Shown: positions 24,457 through 38,542, counted from the first letter of the stretch. The stretch is DNA of 64,000 bases from Alentia gelatinosa (GCA_950022655.1 OX465579.1:139385118-139449117), one strand, 5' to 3'. A program made the numbers and translations. The notes: generated by a model not told the origin, from the letters alone.

Positions 24457-25446
24457 TCAGATGTGCAATTAGAATACCTAGATACGGTTGTGGGGTATCT
24501 GGCAGTTTATAGGGTCATTCATTCTGAATACCTTCCACTGTTTCATGCAGTGCAGTGATGCCACATCTGAGGTATGTCGAATAGTTGATATGAGTGTATG
24601 GGAACGTATCAGCGGAGCCCAATAGAGGATAAAGTAAGTACGACCTTCTATTATCGCCACGACAAATTTGTGGTGTACTATACAGTGTGGTGCTTCACTC
24701 ACCTGCACATCTAAGTCCTTGTTAACGTTGCATAGTAACATGAAGCGGACAAGAGTGTTGAAGATTGGACTATTGTAGTGGGTAACTATGTAGGTGAGAT
24801 TTCAATAACTGACTCTGGTGAGTTGTCAAACCCATGGGGGTTATTTCAGGATTCCCAAGAAGCGGTCGCTGCAGATGAACCGCTGACGTAAAGGTGAAGG
24901 CTGGGAGTCCAGGGAGTGATTGGTTAGCCACACCTTGACAGGTTTGTGGTTGTCTACTGACGTGAATAGCCGGAGTGAGGCCGAGCCATCCTACCTAAAC
25001 TGACCATGGGCACTCAGATAACGTGCTTGGCATAGTGTCTATAGTCTCTTTACGTCTCTCTGCTGACACTGCAGTGGTTGAACGTTTCATGGTGGCGGTT
25101 GTTTATCGCACAGTCTGGAGCAAAAATATATAACACTCTGATAAGGAAGGATTGCATTATTTCGAATGTCCAAGGTCCAGTTCAGTTATGGCCATAAGCA
25201 TCAATTCATTGATAATTTGTTCGCAGATTCTTCAGTACTATATTCCGGAATTTGATTGCTTTGAGGTCTTAGTCAATGGGTTTTGAATCCGTAACCAATG
25301 GTTATTGTTCTGATAGAAAACAATGCATGGGTAGTCGATTAATGTGTCCCCATACGTTTTGAAATGGAACTCTATGATCGATGGATGAATTTTAAAGGCT
25401 CACCTGCAGATCATACCTGCAGAAGGGAAATCTCGTGTACATGTAT
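24457..25446. other. Gene-free stretch
   Basis: No recognisable coding or repeat content seen. Confidence 0.35.
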
Positions 25447-25634
25447 AGGCCTGTTTCCATTGGCCAGCGAAAACGGTGTTGACTTTTTCAGTTATCCTAA
25501 TAGCCCATTTACATTTTGCGTCATCAGTGCTAAAGATCCGTTGCTGGTGCCTGACCATAGATCGGTGACAGCCAATGGAAATTGGCTATCAGGAGAACTA
25601 AACACCGTTTTCTTCGGCCAATGGAAACGGGCCT
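25447..25634. mobile_element. MITE with AGGCCTGTTTCCATTGGCC termini
   Basis: Left terminus aggcctgtttccattggcc (25447-25465) is matched in inverse by ggccaatggaaacgggcct (25616-25634). The similarity continues inward for some 36 bases (gaaaacggtgtt is present in both arms). TAT lies at both flanks (25444-25446 and 25635-25637), a possible 3-bp target duplication. The element is 188 bp with no coding capacity. The terminal motif recurs at 34.04, 34.11 and 34.30 kb. Confidence 0.75.
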
Positions 25635-28600
25635 TATCATGAACCACACCCTTACTGAATCTCACATCCACGATTTTATTACTGGGTAGTTTTCATGACG
25701 TTTTATTCTTCACTTACATGACGCTGCCAATAAAAAACAAGCCTTCGAGGCTAAGCCCGCATCCTCCTTATCCCGCCCATTGCGGCTGACACACTTGCCT
25801 TAATGCCTGGTAAATGGGCAACAAACTATACCCCCCCCCCCCTTCGTGACTGAGACGTTGGACGACAGTCTTCCCTCCTGTCAGACCCCGCGCCCGGGGA
25901 CAGAAGTGGAACTAGCCGTTAGGTGGTGGTTAAATCGGCGCCACTCTACTTACAGGAGGAGCGATATCGGAGCGTTAAGCTGGACACCGAGGCATAAACA
26001 GGCCGCCGGCTACAGTCACTAGTCATAGAGAAGGCCGGTACGGGCGCCACCACTCCAATAGCAGCAGCTATCACGCTTTTGCCCTCAATATACACAGATA
26101 TCAGAGCGAGATAATGAAATACCGAAATAAGGATTATCACAGATAAGGAATCAGATCTGGATAGCTGTTGGTGTGTTGTTCCTTTTTTATTTATGAATGA
26201 ATCAATTGTGATATAATAAGATATTTCTTCGGAAATGATGAGGCTATATATAGTATACTTCCTCTTAGTAGTTACACAGACTACGGCTTTCCTGTGTTAT
26301 AAACTCAATAGGTACTCGTAGCATAAAGCCAACAGGAAAAATAATGAGCAATCGATAGAAATCTTTAGTTCATGGGAAACAACTGGAAATCATCTCCCTT
26401 GTCATTCAGAAACATTTATCAAGTGCAATAGTTACAAATCCATATGCATGTGAGACACTCAACCTACGAAGTTTTCGATCGCATGCTTGTAAGGTAGTGA
26501 CTATATGCTCGTCTAGCACGATTCAAATTATGGACAAAGAATATCAGGAACTATACGAGTACACAGATATATTTATTTCGACAAGTAATCAAAAGTTAGT
26601 CATAGCTAAAGTTGAATTACTTCATAGGAAATAAGAAAGCTCCAATCATCATTATCGGATGAAAACATGCTGTCGTTTTCAAATTCAATTTCTTTCTCCA
26701 TATCCTCACATCAGTCCAATCGTATATCCCTTTAATATCCCATCATATTTGACGTTCCTCTTCTATTCTCCCACCTCTTTCATAATTCCCTTCCCACTGC
26801 CAAGCTATCTCGCCTATTTCCCTATTTTTAGTTATACCCTACTCTTCATTACACCTGATGTTCTCTGATACATAGATGCATAAAGTTATACGTCGGTAGT
26901 TCAAAATCAGAGAATATTAAGTCGGTGTAAAGAGATATAATGAAGAAAACAGTAGGGTATAAACGTGGACAAATCTTTGGTAGAACCCAACCTTTTTCAT
27001 CGAACGTGCTGGTTTTCTGGCATCAGCATCGATGAGGTGAGAAGGGGAGTAGGGAGTGCACTCGTGCCCTGCTCTATCTACTCACCCAGGTGGCTCCATC
27101 TACACGCTCAATGAGCAATGCCCTCATTGAGTGAGCAGCTCAGTGCTGAACTGCTGGACCGGTTATACACTACGGGCAGGCGACCACAGCCATCAATCCA
27201 TATATCTAGTGGCCCCGGGGGGAGGAGGGAAAGGCTGTGCGTTTGAAATTGCAAGCTTGATGGAATCCCAGATGATAGAATGATATGTATGCATGTTCAT
27301 ATATTTTGGATAGAATTGCTGAAATGTTTTTTCCAATTTAAAACAGTGTCTTGCAAAGACTTCCCCGGGCTTATTCTAATAGCAACAACTTCCCTATATC
27401 GAAAAAAAGACTCATCATGGAAAGGTTAAAACCATGCATGCGGTTTGACAGGCAGGGGAATATTGTTTTAGACGACTGACAAGTATTAAAACTGGTCTGT
27501 AGACAGTAAGTCCTGCGAGGATTTCATTGCGTTTTTGAGCATAGAATAGAAAAAATCAGGAACGATACCCTCGCAGATCAGTAGAATGCGTTACTCTTCT
27601 TCATCTATGAAGAAATAGCAGTCCAAGCAAATAGTTCTCCTTATTCTCCATGGATAATAAGAACTGCCCCTGTTCCTCTGTACAACGATGGCTAATGCTC
27701 CTATAAGGCTTCCACGTATTCCTAATGTTTGCCTATTTCCCATCCCATATGGTCCCTTTAATCTCCTTCCAAATAAACCCTTTGTATGATGTTTTAACAT
27801 GGGGAGATGTGATCTGATTATGATATATCTATATACCATATATACATACATATATACAAGCGCTTACCTACCTGGTTATGCCTCATCTGTCATGGCCTCT
27901 CCTAGTAAACATGTTCATACCATATCCTATTTCTAACGTCGTAATGACGTCATACCCCTGGTAACATATACTTTAGCATTGGAGCACTGAGTGAAAGTAA
28001 TGCGTTTATGATACCCATGTACATTATATCCAGAAAAATAATAATGAGTAACTTAGGGTACTCCAGCTCAAATCTGGTATGTCATATGCATATTGCGTCC
28101 ATAATACCTTAGATATAGTCTAAATAACACAGCTACATCGAAACTGGATATACAATAATACATTGGCAGACGGCCTAGCTACCATATGCTTATCTTCCTC
28201 AAAATGAAAACCAAGATTACCAAGTTACCAACTATGACATTTAAACAGCCTGGATTCATTAATACAATGCCCTATATTGTTCAAGTAGTCTAATCTGTGA
28301 AAAAAAAACACTCCTGCAATCACACAAACCATTCACACTTTATGTGTGATCGCTGCGTGACCCTACGGGCAAAACTCCGGACTAGGCCTTGTTTGTCCGA
28401 CCAGCTGCGTAACTAGAGAGTGCACCGTTAGGTGGCTCTGAACGGGAACACCTGCATAGCACATACACACATATATAATGCATGAAAGTTACCAGAGACC
28501 CATTTTTCTGCATCCTCACACTAATATCGCATCATGCACCTCAAATAGAAGGCACGTCTTAAACCCATAAGGCGTGGATATCCTCAGGGTAGAGGTATGT

Positions 28601-31600
28601 GACCTACAATGCCTACTGGATTAGGTATAAAGGTCATAGCTCTAGATTACCGTCAGAAAAAGTGAAAACGGATTGCATTATATACCCATGCCGGAAAATA
28701 CTACATAAACTAACCTCTTCTGTGTTTACTATACTTTATCCATACCAGTATACTGTGCTGGTACGGATGAATTACCAACAAACTCTGAATACACAATTTG
28801 AGTCGATGAGAAAATTTACTGATCTATGTTTGATGCGATCCTACGGACGTCACGTAAATGATGGTGGAAAATGTTATCAAACCCGATCGTAAACCAACAA
28901 ATACATAAAAAAATCATAAGACTAGGCACTTGGGTATACACAGATGGTCATTTACATATATAAAAAAAAATAAGGGAACATAAAAAACTTGCGGTTATGG
29001 TCGTAAATAGTAAATGCATAAACAATCACGCCGTGGTGTGAATCAGATGGGCTGCTTAGCGGAGAGATAAAGGCCTTATTCTATATACTCCGATGCTGAC
29101 CTGGAGTCGGTCAAACCAAATATCTGCTCGGTGAGTGTCATTCTTGCAAACCTCTAGAAGTATATACGGTAGCCTCCTCTTGCGTAGCTTGAGCAAGAAG
29201 CACGGCAGAAAATTGCATTGGCCCTCCCAGCACACTTTAAATAGCGGTTTTGGTAAACATTTAATCAATTATCAATATTTACGGGTATGTAATACAAGTA
29301 AAAAGTATTTGCCTTGTCGGGATAATCTCTCGTACGAGGTTGTTTAATAGGTCTATCGAAAAAAAACCAAGGTACGACAGCGTGTCCCAACAAGGCGAAT
29401 ATGTTTTACTAAATTATTTCAGCGAGGTGAGGGCAGTTCGTAATTACCAAATGGAGGCAGACAGTACTGCCTACACGGCATGTTCTAAGCTGATAAGAGA
29501 AGCTATATATGCTACCGGTCAGTTTCCTGTTTAGACACATATTAGTATTGAATGTCAATCTTGCATTGGATATGTATGACAAAGGAGAAAGGTCAAAGGA
29601 AAGCTTTGCACTAAAATGCCTTGTTGGCTTGGCAACGTGGTTGAATAATACAGTGTTACGTTCTGATTTACATCAGGTTGATAATATATCACAAATTGTA
29701 TACTTAATCTTTTATTTTGATTAATTTAATGTAGCCGTTTTGGTGCACATTTTAGAGGCAATTTAGTCATTGCCACAACCTCCACACTTCAGACATTAGC
29801 GCCTTCCAAAGAGTGTAAAATGAGGCGGATTGGCAATGATGGAGCGAGGGGCCCTAATAGACCTGTTAGCACTAGCTGTCATTCTGTCTAGACATTGTTT
29901 GCACCTCCCATGTGATGGCGCATTAGCCGCTTCTACGCTTGCAAATTACGGATGCATGATTAAGGCTTAATATCTCTTTTAATTAGTGTCACTGTCTAAA
30001 TTCCCAATAGGACTTACCTTCTAGTATACCAAGTTGTCTTCTCTCGTTTCAGCTATGTTGTATGATGTTACTATATGGCGCTCGTTTCCCACTTGAGTTA
30101 ACATGGAACAATCTCTTCTGCTCATAAGAGCCTTTTTTGGTAATCAGGCCCACCCCTGACAAAGTGAGAGCACAGCTCTGTTTACATAAACGGTAGCGGT
30201 CGGCAATTATCATAAAACAGCTCCATACAACAACCATTTGTTTCAATATTTTCGATTATGACTAGCGACTTTGTCGTTAGTTGTCTTAGTAAGACCGTGT
30301 GCAGTAAGGCCATGTGCAGTGAGAAACCTAGCAGAAACAAATTAATAATAATTATATGGGCCGCTGAGATTCCTACTTGTCAAACTAATGCTATTAATAG
30401 ACCAATCAATCTACAAATCTACCAACCAATCTACCAACTACCTTGAACCATGAACGACGCTGTCTAGTGGATGTTGGCCACTTCAGGCTACAAACGAACG
30501 GGTATTTTTTGCCATGCCACAGGTACATGAACTTGTCATTTGCCTTAGGAACTATATGTACTGATACCAGCGAAAGGTTTAAAGTCACATTGCCTCCTAT
30601 CATGCTAAAGACATCAGAAACCTACAGCCCTAAAAATTGTTTTCAACATAGGTAAAACTATATCATAAGAGAGGAAGCACATCTTAGTGTAAACGAACAA
30701 AAAAGAATAGGAGTTTAAAGTTTTTCTCCACAAAGGATTGTCACTCTCATGTAGACTCTAGTACAGTCTGTTATCGTGAGGGCCAGGGCACACAGGCTCA
30801 AACTGTTATGCGCTGCCATTTTTAGGCAGGAATTCCTGCCTCTGCTGGTACTCAGCTACCCTGAGTAATTTGCCAGTAACCAGTGTGTTACTCTTCAAGT
30901 ATAGGTCCTAGAATATCTTTTAATGGGCATGTACCAAATAGATCAGCTTGGAGAGTTATAACTCTACCTCGACAGCCTCGCAGATTTCTACTTGTTAAAC
31001 CGATGCATTAAATAGAACAGCCAACCCCAATATTCCTCTCAATGAAGGGGACTGCCCAATAGTGACCCTGCTCTGTTAGAGCTTCACACACCGTAAGCCT
31101 AAGGCGGCGCGGTGCGTAAACGGACGAACTCTCATGGTGTTTCACTCTCTATACCTAGATCTTGGACCAGGGTTGCCGCTTTGGTCCAAAGTGCCGCTCG
31201 CTGTTACCATCCTCTCCTTTTGCAACACAAGCTGCCGCTATTTGGTTAGTGAGAGCAACTACGAGAGTTTTTTCAACTAATGAAACAGCTCCCAGAATAA
31301 TAGCTTTTTAGATATGATAGGTAAAAATGTCCTTAACATTGTATATTGATATTTATGTTACAAATAATTCAAAAGACTAGAATACATGATAATGCATGAA
31401 GAAATCCGGAAAATGAATTTAATGTACAATGTAATTACCTCTACCTCTTTGGGCTTGTGTCTTCATTCTTACCTGGTGACATGTGGTAAAGTGAACAATT
31501 TTTTGTCAAATAACAATACTTCAATCGAGGACACCTTATCTCATGGCACACGTGTCATACCTGTGTCCTGAGGTTTAGTATACCACATTGGTTTACAAAA

Positions 31601-32787
31601 TTCACTTAGAAATCACTTGTATTTCTTACCTATATTCATATTCCATCACACCGCAAGACATTGCTTACAACTTAATTCCACTTGTTCAATACACATAGTC
31701 TTAGTTCCCATGCCCTTGAAGCCTCTTGAAGCTACAAATGAATTAATACAATGAATCAATAGTGTTTTATTGCTATATCATTGACAAAAGATATATATGG
31801 TCGACGTCCATTCAGCGGGAACGATTGCTGGTAGATATATACATAGACCATTTCCTGGGACATTATGCACAAACGTGGTTCTGACCATGGATTCTGTGTG
31901 ATCTCCATTGCATTGATCCGAAGGCTCTGTCATCTCAGTGTTATCTTGGATTAACCCGTATTTCCCTTACACCTTTCGCCTTTAGATTCTGATAATCTGC
32001 GCTCGCAACAACTATCGTTATGACTTGTGTTCTGCATTCTAGTTCAATCGCTACCCTACTGGCTTTTCTGTCTCCATCATTGGCCTGAATAAACCATTAT
32101 GCTGGCCATATATTTCTCCTTCTTTTCCGTCTCATATTCGGCTGTTGTTTCCCGATTGCATTTGGACATTTCTTTCCATTCCATGTATGTCCGAGAGCAC
32201 ATATTGTAGAACTTTAACATTGATTATTGTCGATGCCAAGAAATACTTACTGGGTTAAGAGACGGCTTGACGATTTCACAAAGGGTCAAGGCCTGTACAT
32301 CTTGAGTCATATTCGGCAATATCTTTTAAGATATGTACAATATCCCAAAATTTACATTAAATGCGTTATGAAAAAAGGATCTTTATGACTATGTTGTCAA
32401 AGAAAATGGTTATTGTATGTTAATTGATGTATGTTAAACCTTTCTAAGGGAATTACGATTTATTACTCCTCAGTTTTGACGATTTGTTTAGAATGTCAAG
32501 ATCCGGGCCCCTACCAGAACACCTGGAACTACTTATGAAGAGCGAGACGCCTTCTACCACTTAGCAGTAATTCTCTTATATGCTCCATCCAAGTAATAAA
32601 CAAAACCTTGAATATATAGGTGATATTTAACATCCATTCACACTAGATTCACCCCCAATCGTATGGCGACCAAATGCTCTCCCTATTTGTTCTTTATGCC
32701 TATACCCAAACAATACTTGTTTACTATAAAGACTCTGAAATCTTGCTTTGGGTTCAATATCACCTCATCCCCCCCCCTTACCATCCA
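25635..32787. other. Gene-free stretch
   Basis: No supported gene. A run of 12 C lies at 25831-25842. A palindrome on ggcaggaattcctgcc lies near 30826-30841. Otherwise it is AT-rich unique-looking sequence with short chance frames. Confidence 0.4.
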
Positions 32788-33092
32788 GGGCTCCCACTAT
32801 CAGTCACCATGTCGGATCATTCTCGATAGTCCTGGTTGAATCACGAAAGCCTGCAACCAATGACCCGAGTAGATCACAGGCGATATGTGCTGATCCGAGC
32901 TCCTCCCCAAGCCCACCATCTTCCAGCGAGCATCTCAAAGACGTCATAAAAGCCAGCCCCTCGCACTCTCCTCCAAATGGCCGCCCCGTGGTGCCATTAA
33001 CCCAGGAGCCACCACCTTACCTATTTGTAGTCGGGCGGGAAGCGTCACCAGCCTTTGAAAAGGCTCAATTTTCCCCCCCCGATCTCCTCTGA
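32788..33092 (+). CDS. Possible proline/serine-rich terminal exon (unknown)
   Basis: An open frame of about 100 codons runs to a stop near 33090. It is preceded by a pyrimidine-rich tract and CAG at about 32785-32787 that would serve as a splice acceptor. The product would be disordered and rich in Pro and Ser (for example SSSPSPPSSSEHLKDVIKAS), ending SPPDLL. There is no ATG near the beginning, so it could only be an internal or terminal exon. No domain or homologue is recognised. GC content is above the neighbourhood. It could equally be a chance open frame in a GC-richer patch. Confidence 0.2.
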
Positions 33093-34035
33093 GACCCGAA
33101 TCGTTCTACTTTTTTAAAACATATTTTCTTATGCTGTACCCGTAATGTGGGTGGAAGGGGAACCTGCTGAGAACCCTATCATCAGAAAGCAAATTGCCAC
33201 ATGAAGCCATCTTACTTTACCGTCTGCAGGCAGTGAATAAGTAGAATCATGGGGCATCCGTCTTCCCCAAGTTAGCGACGCCACCTTTAACGGCGCCACC
33301 CTGCTAGTTAGACAGAAAGGTCGGAGAGTATAAGACATATATGACTTATAAAGAGAGGACCCCGCTACTGTCCTACACCCGCTTTGAAACGCTTACTATC
33401 TTAGCATAAGATTAAGATGAAAACCTATCGAGCCACATTTTCTAAACGTCCATTTTGTTTACGGAGAATAGACCCTTTTCCACAGGCCGGAGTCGTAACA
33501 TAGTCTATAATATATGTTCAGATTATCTCCAGAAATATTATAGTGATTACATCGTTTTCTATGGGGTTCCAGCTCCAACCCGGTGGGTTAAACATGTACA
33601 CTACCTAGGTAACACATCAGATATGTTTAACACAACATAGGAACAATTCATAAAGGTAGCACACTGCTATATAGAAGCCTGACCACTATATAGGGTCGCT
33701 TGGGTCGAATCTACGTCTTTTTCTATTCTACTCTATCAATCTCTACCATGTTTATTTTTTTACAGAGTTTGAAGCTTTCAACGCATCTTTGTCCGACTTA
33801 TCCTCATAATTCGAATAAAGATTCCAAAATTTAGTGTGATGTTGCCCTTTCACTTTCTAAACCTCTGTTTGTTTTTTTCCAGTGTGGTGTATGGAACTAG
33901 TCCGAACGAAATCCTCCTGTCCTTAGAACCAATCACGAAATAGTAAGTACAAATTTATTCATAAAGAATTCAAGATCTTTCTACAAATCATAGTATATGA
34001 TATTTGATGGGTCTACAGGTATTCCAATCATCTAA
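33093..34035. other. Gene-free stretch
   Basis: Nothing recognisable on either strand. Confidence 0.35.
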
Positions 34036-34319
34036 AGGCCCGTTTTCATTGTCCGATCTCCTGTCACCGATCTACACAACCTTTTGGCACTGCTGATCCC
34101 AAAATCGGTCAATGGAAACGACCCAGCTCGTGAAATGACCTACGACTTTTTCTGTTTAGATCATGCAATGTGGCACCACTCACCACTGAGTGAATGGTTG
34201 GTCGCTGAGTGAAATCTACTACCCTTCTATATAAACTCACAGTGAGTGGCGCCACTGACAGACTTTCTGGGTAACTCAAAAAGTCTACACCCGTTTCGTC
34301 GGCCAATGGAAATAGGGCT
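34036..34319. mobile_element. MITE related to the 25.4-kb element
   Basis: The left end aaggcccgttttcattg (from about 34036) is inverse to caatggaaatagggct at the right end (to about 34319). A third inverted copy, caatggaaacgacc, lies at about 34110-34124, so a small inner unit of about 85 bp is nested at the left. Internal sequence catgcaatgtggcaccac (34163-34180) matches 17.75 kb. The similarity of the arms to the 25.4-kb element indicates one family. No coding capacity. Confidence 0.65.
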
Positions 34320-36203
34320 ATAGATTGAATCACGATATCCAAATTAGTCTTGCTTGTGGCATCCCTAGATATAAGTGTGTAGAGTTTTCTTTGCAGGCAC
34401 ACAGAAGCCATGTTTTGCAGTAATCTACTATCTGTACACTGAACTTAAAGCCATTCAACAAGCCTTTTAAAAGGTTGAAGGATGTCAAATATTACTACAG
34501 CCATGAGAATAAGTCACTTAAGTGCGTATATATATTACTACCTTTATATGGAAGAGGTTGAACACAGATATGAACAAACAGGGAGACTATATGATATGAT
34601 ATCTAGAATAATCTAGCAATGATAACAGTACAAAATAATCCACCCAGCACTTGTTGTGTGTCATCGGAACAGGATAACAGATTGTATTTCTGTTTAAGAT
34701 GCCATTTTATCATTTACTGAAATTAAAACCTTAGAAAAACTGTAATCCCTTTGATCAACGCTAATGATGACATGGTGCTTCATGCCCTTTGAAAATGTCA
34801 CCAATCTGTAACAACAGACAACCCCGTTGACGAAGATCTGTTTTATGTTGATAATTATGCTGTAATTGTAAGCTCCGGGAGACAGAGGGACAGAGAGAAA
34901 GAGAAAGAGAGAGATAAAGTGGGAGTAATCATAATAGTTAGGGTAGACATGGAATGTTTCAAAATAGATTTTTATTTCGCACTTTAAATGATCAATATTA
35001 GCAATTTACTATAGAATTAGAGTGTCAAGGAACCACTGGCACCTCCGAGGGTGTTTTATGATTGTTTCTGACCTGGGAAAGCTATTATGGTTCCATAAAA
35101 CCTCAATAGCTATAAGGTATCCCCTGGAATTGTGTGTAGACTGTTTTAGGGGGTTCAGACATGTTCACCCCCCACTCCACCCCGCACCAACCTTACAAGA
35201 CGATAATGGGTTATATTGGGGTTTTAATTATATAAATTGTAATCCGAACCGTCCATAGGCCAACCTTAGCTGTAAAATCAGTCCTATAGGAAGACAGCCC
35301 CAAAGGCTGTCTTATGGGTATTTGGGCCCAGAGAAATAAACCAATTTGGCTCCCATTAACTCAAAATGGCTGCCGAAGGTGTAGCTTGATAACATTATGG
35401 TATATTCTGGTTAATAAATCCATTTTAGAGGTACAAAGACTTCTAAAATCATTTCTTTATTGAAGATATAGATAGCACAGTCATTAGAAAGGTCATCATT
35501 TACAACATCAGTGTAAAAGAATGGCGTGACATCAGCCACAGTTGTAATTGTCTGGCCATATGCAGTAGAACAAGTATAAGTCAAAATGTATACTATTCAA
35601 ATTAGATCTTCTAACACTTCGCCAGTAATTAGATCATATTCTCAAGTGTAGCTACGGAAACCAAAATTATATAAAACAGGACAGGATAAAAGGAATAGAC
35701 AGCTATGCATCAAATGGGAAATATATGTTTCTCTACAGCCGGAATCTGCTCCATCAGATATGTATGTGTGTATAATCATCAGTAATGGATGACAGTACTT
35801 ACCATTAAGAGTCATTGAGAGAAGAAAAAGAAATTTGTCGTCTGAATATCTCTGTATCCTGCACTCACTCAGACATCGTTGTCAATAGCATTAGGAAAAT
35901 TAGTTAGAGGGCCCGTATTGATGCCCATTAGAGGTATTTCGTCCAGTAAATGGAGTCATTGAATACGGTTCAGTATTTCGATCGTCCTTTTCACTTTATA
36001 TTCAGTAATACAGGTCCATATATCCAATGTTCTCATGACCTGAATTCCATGTATAAATCTGTGGTGACAAAAAATTCCCTAATAATACCCTCAACTGCAA
36101 ACACCGCCTGCCCTTCCCATACCTGTCATAGTATACAGCCTTTTATTATCCACCTAATACAAAGTGTCCATAGATAACACATAGGGAGTTTGTATGGACA
36201 TAT
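34320..36203. other. Gene-free stretch with a GA-rich simple repeat
   Basis: A purine-only stretch of gagaaagaga type lies at about 34877-34920. No gene or long repeat is otherwise visible. Confidence 0.45.
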
Positions 36204-36234
36204 CCGGAGCATACATATATGTTGTATGCTCCGG
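36204..36234. repeat. Palindrome on GTATGCTCCGG
   Basis: CCGGAGCATAC is followed after a few bases by its inverse GTATGCTCCGG. The same 10-base unit recurs in both arms of the foldback at 36335-36476, so the two are probably related pieces of one element. Confidence 0.6.
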
Positions 36235-36334
36235 GTGACGCATACGGAAAAATAGTGCGTACGAAAACATAGTGCATAATTAAAATGAACTAATTTCGAC
36301 ATGCCACTTGCCCAGAAAAGGTGGATAATAAATA

Positions 36335-36476
36335 CAATATAGACTGGTTTCGGATAAAAGCGGTTGTATGCTCCTCGGAGTTGACTCTGCGCAATATCCT
36401 CGTATACGCTCGGATATTACTATGCGTCAAGTTCTCGGAGCATACGGCTGCTTGTATCTGAAACCAGTCAATATTG
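36335..36476. mobile_element. Foldback/MITE-like element, 142 bp
   Basis: The left arm caatatagactggtttcgga...ttgtatgctcc (36335-36374) pairs with ggagcatac...tctgaaaccagtcaatattg (about 36437-36476). Mismatches are few over roughly 40 bases. The interior contains a second hairpin on gcaatatcctcg/cggatatt. Virtually the whole element can fold on itself. No coding capacity; the open frame spanning it is a by-product. Confidence 0.65.
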
Positions 36477-37165
36477 GGTATGTACCCACCAACGCCGATT
36501 CTGGGTCCAATGGCCTTACGACCGACTCTTTTTCTATTATTTGTACATTAAAGGGGTGCATACAATCGACCTCTGCAGAGCAGATTTTCAGGTCAATCTT
36601 TCTCATCACCTAGATAGAGTAATCGCCGAACGTCGAAATAGCGTCTCTCACGAGATGTAAATATTTACATGATGATATGAATTAAGGAGTTAATGGAATA
36701 AATAATGGTTCCTAAGAGCCTCGAATTCTGACTGAAGCCAGCATGTTTAATTACGTCAAACTCTATAGATTAGTTCAGTTAAACGCATCATAATATTTAT
36801 TCCTAGGATATTTTTCAATGCTCTATAAACTGCCGTCTTGGATTTCGATAGGCAGCTCATTCCAATCGGTCATACTTGAGTAAATTGAGCCCTTTCCTGA
36901 ATAAAATTTCATCAAGAGATCAGACAAAATCGTAGCAGTGGACCATTGGCGTTGGTGGGAGCAGGGCCTAAACGTGAGTAGTAACTCAACTGTCGTGTGA
37001 GATACCCAACAAAAAATTATCATATTTTCGAATCAAGTGAAAAAAAGATAAAAGCACTTCTCCTCTGCAAATCCGGTGTTCAATAATAAGCCATAGACTT
37101 TTAGACACACTGTGATACAGCTTTTGTATTGGGACCAGGTCACAGATGCCCATTTTGCATCGGAG
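36477..37165. other. Gene-free stretch
   Basis: No recognisable feature. Confidence 0.35.
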
Positions 37166-37169
37166 CCTA

Positions 37170-37273
37170 ATGGCACAGAGGTGAGCAACTGCCCCAATTT
37201 AGATTTGTTATCGGGAGGTGCATCGTAGGGCATATCGGAGTGCATCGGGACCTCAGTGGACGCCGGACCCAAA
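37170..37273 (+). mobile_element. Fragment of the Harbinger-like GGCCCGGCGTCC MITE family
   Basis: The string aactgcccc, then tatcgggaggtgcatcgtag and ggcatatcgg, is shared with the right half of the full element at 50634-50916. The fragment ends with tggacgccgg, the family terminus, slightly mutated. The left half is not visible, so this is a truncated copy. Confidence 0.6.
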
Positions 37274-37713
37274 TGTCTCATATCAATCCGTTCATATTTT
37301 GACTTGGAAATGTGAGTTTATGCTGTTGTTCTGCACATATTTGTAAAAGATTATTCACAACCATGCAATATTTCCTGATTATGGTGTGTCATTTCATTGT
37401 TGTATAAGTTGAATAGGATTGGTTGGTAATCTGGATGTTTTTTATGCTCAACATGTAGGGGGAAGGTCGTTTAATGATCATTTGGTTGAATGACCTGACA
37501 CGATTCTTTTTTCAATTTGTGAGGCTTCGTCGCCTAAGATAAACATGAAATGAAAAAGATTGTTGTTCAATTTTTAGATAACGAATAACTTTTAGCAGCT
37601 CGTTTTATGCAGTTTCTTACACATTCTGTCGCCCGACGGCTTCCTGCACAACTGCCATGGTTCTGACTGCCCTCATACTGCAAACGGCTGCGGAGTTGAG
37701 AGCTCATATAATC

Positions 37714-37929
37714 TAAAGCGGGATTCACACGATGGGATTCATGTAACTCACAGGGTGTTTTCCTGTAGTAGAACACAGTCTCTTTATCTTAAATGTAGGG
37801 TTCCATTTCCCTGAGACTTGTTTTTCCCCCTGTAATTGTTCGTGACATTTATCCCTATAAAGGAACAGAATCTCAGGAGATTTTGAATCCTGTGAGGTAC
37901 GTGAATCCCACCGTGTGAATCCTACTTTA
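37714..37929. mobile_element. MITE with 41-bp terminal inverted repeats
   Basis: The left arm starts TAAAGCGGGATTCACACG and the right arm inverse starts TAAAGTAGGATTCACACG. Over 41 bases they agree at 36 positions, each ending CTCACAGG. The element is 216 bp. The interior carries ttccatttccctgagac, also found at about 46969 in the related element at 46.86-47.27 kb. The termini allow a TA duplication, but this is ambiguous because the ends are themselves palindromic. No coding capacity. Confidence 0.75.
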
Positions 37930-38542
37930 AACATTAACTGTCGCCTATCAAGTCTTAGGTGTAAGTAACTAATCTAAGGTTTCCAGAATAAATTCATGAA
38001 ATTCAGAATTCTAAGAGTATCATGGACCTGGTAACTGTGATATAGCTTTAGGTTTGATGTTATAACCGGAAAGCTATGTTGATAGTGTGATAAGTGATCT
38101 ATATCCAGCCTAATTTGGTAGGGTGAGTAATGACCTAAATACGGCTGATTCAGCAATGCATCAAGCAAAACTATTTATATAACTCTCTCGACGCACCATC
38201 AATCGTTCCGCTGATTTATTTCTGGATCGATGACAAGGTACGCCCTGGTTGCTAATCGAAATAGACCCGTGCTTATGTTTCCTAGAACAAACGAAGCATT
38301 TCCTGAAAGCTTATCGATGGAGAACCAAATAGTGAATTGAATGACTATCAACTGTCTCAGTTACGGCACAATATACTAGGAGCTAATGATATTTCCATTT
38401 AAAATGGATGAGCGCGGTACTTCTAAAGTACAATAGACTCTTACATAACATAATTAACAATATATAAACATTATGGCTTAGTAACAATCCTTTTTCTTGT
38501 ATTTCCTGTTCAGATAATGTTGGGTTATATTGTCAGTAAGGA
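37930..38542. other. Gene-free stretch
   Basis: No recognisable feature. Confidence 0.35.

Noticed and set aside
30388..30448. Short tandem-like aatctaccaac repeats
   Set aside because: Only two to three imperfect units; too weak to call a satellite.
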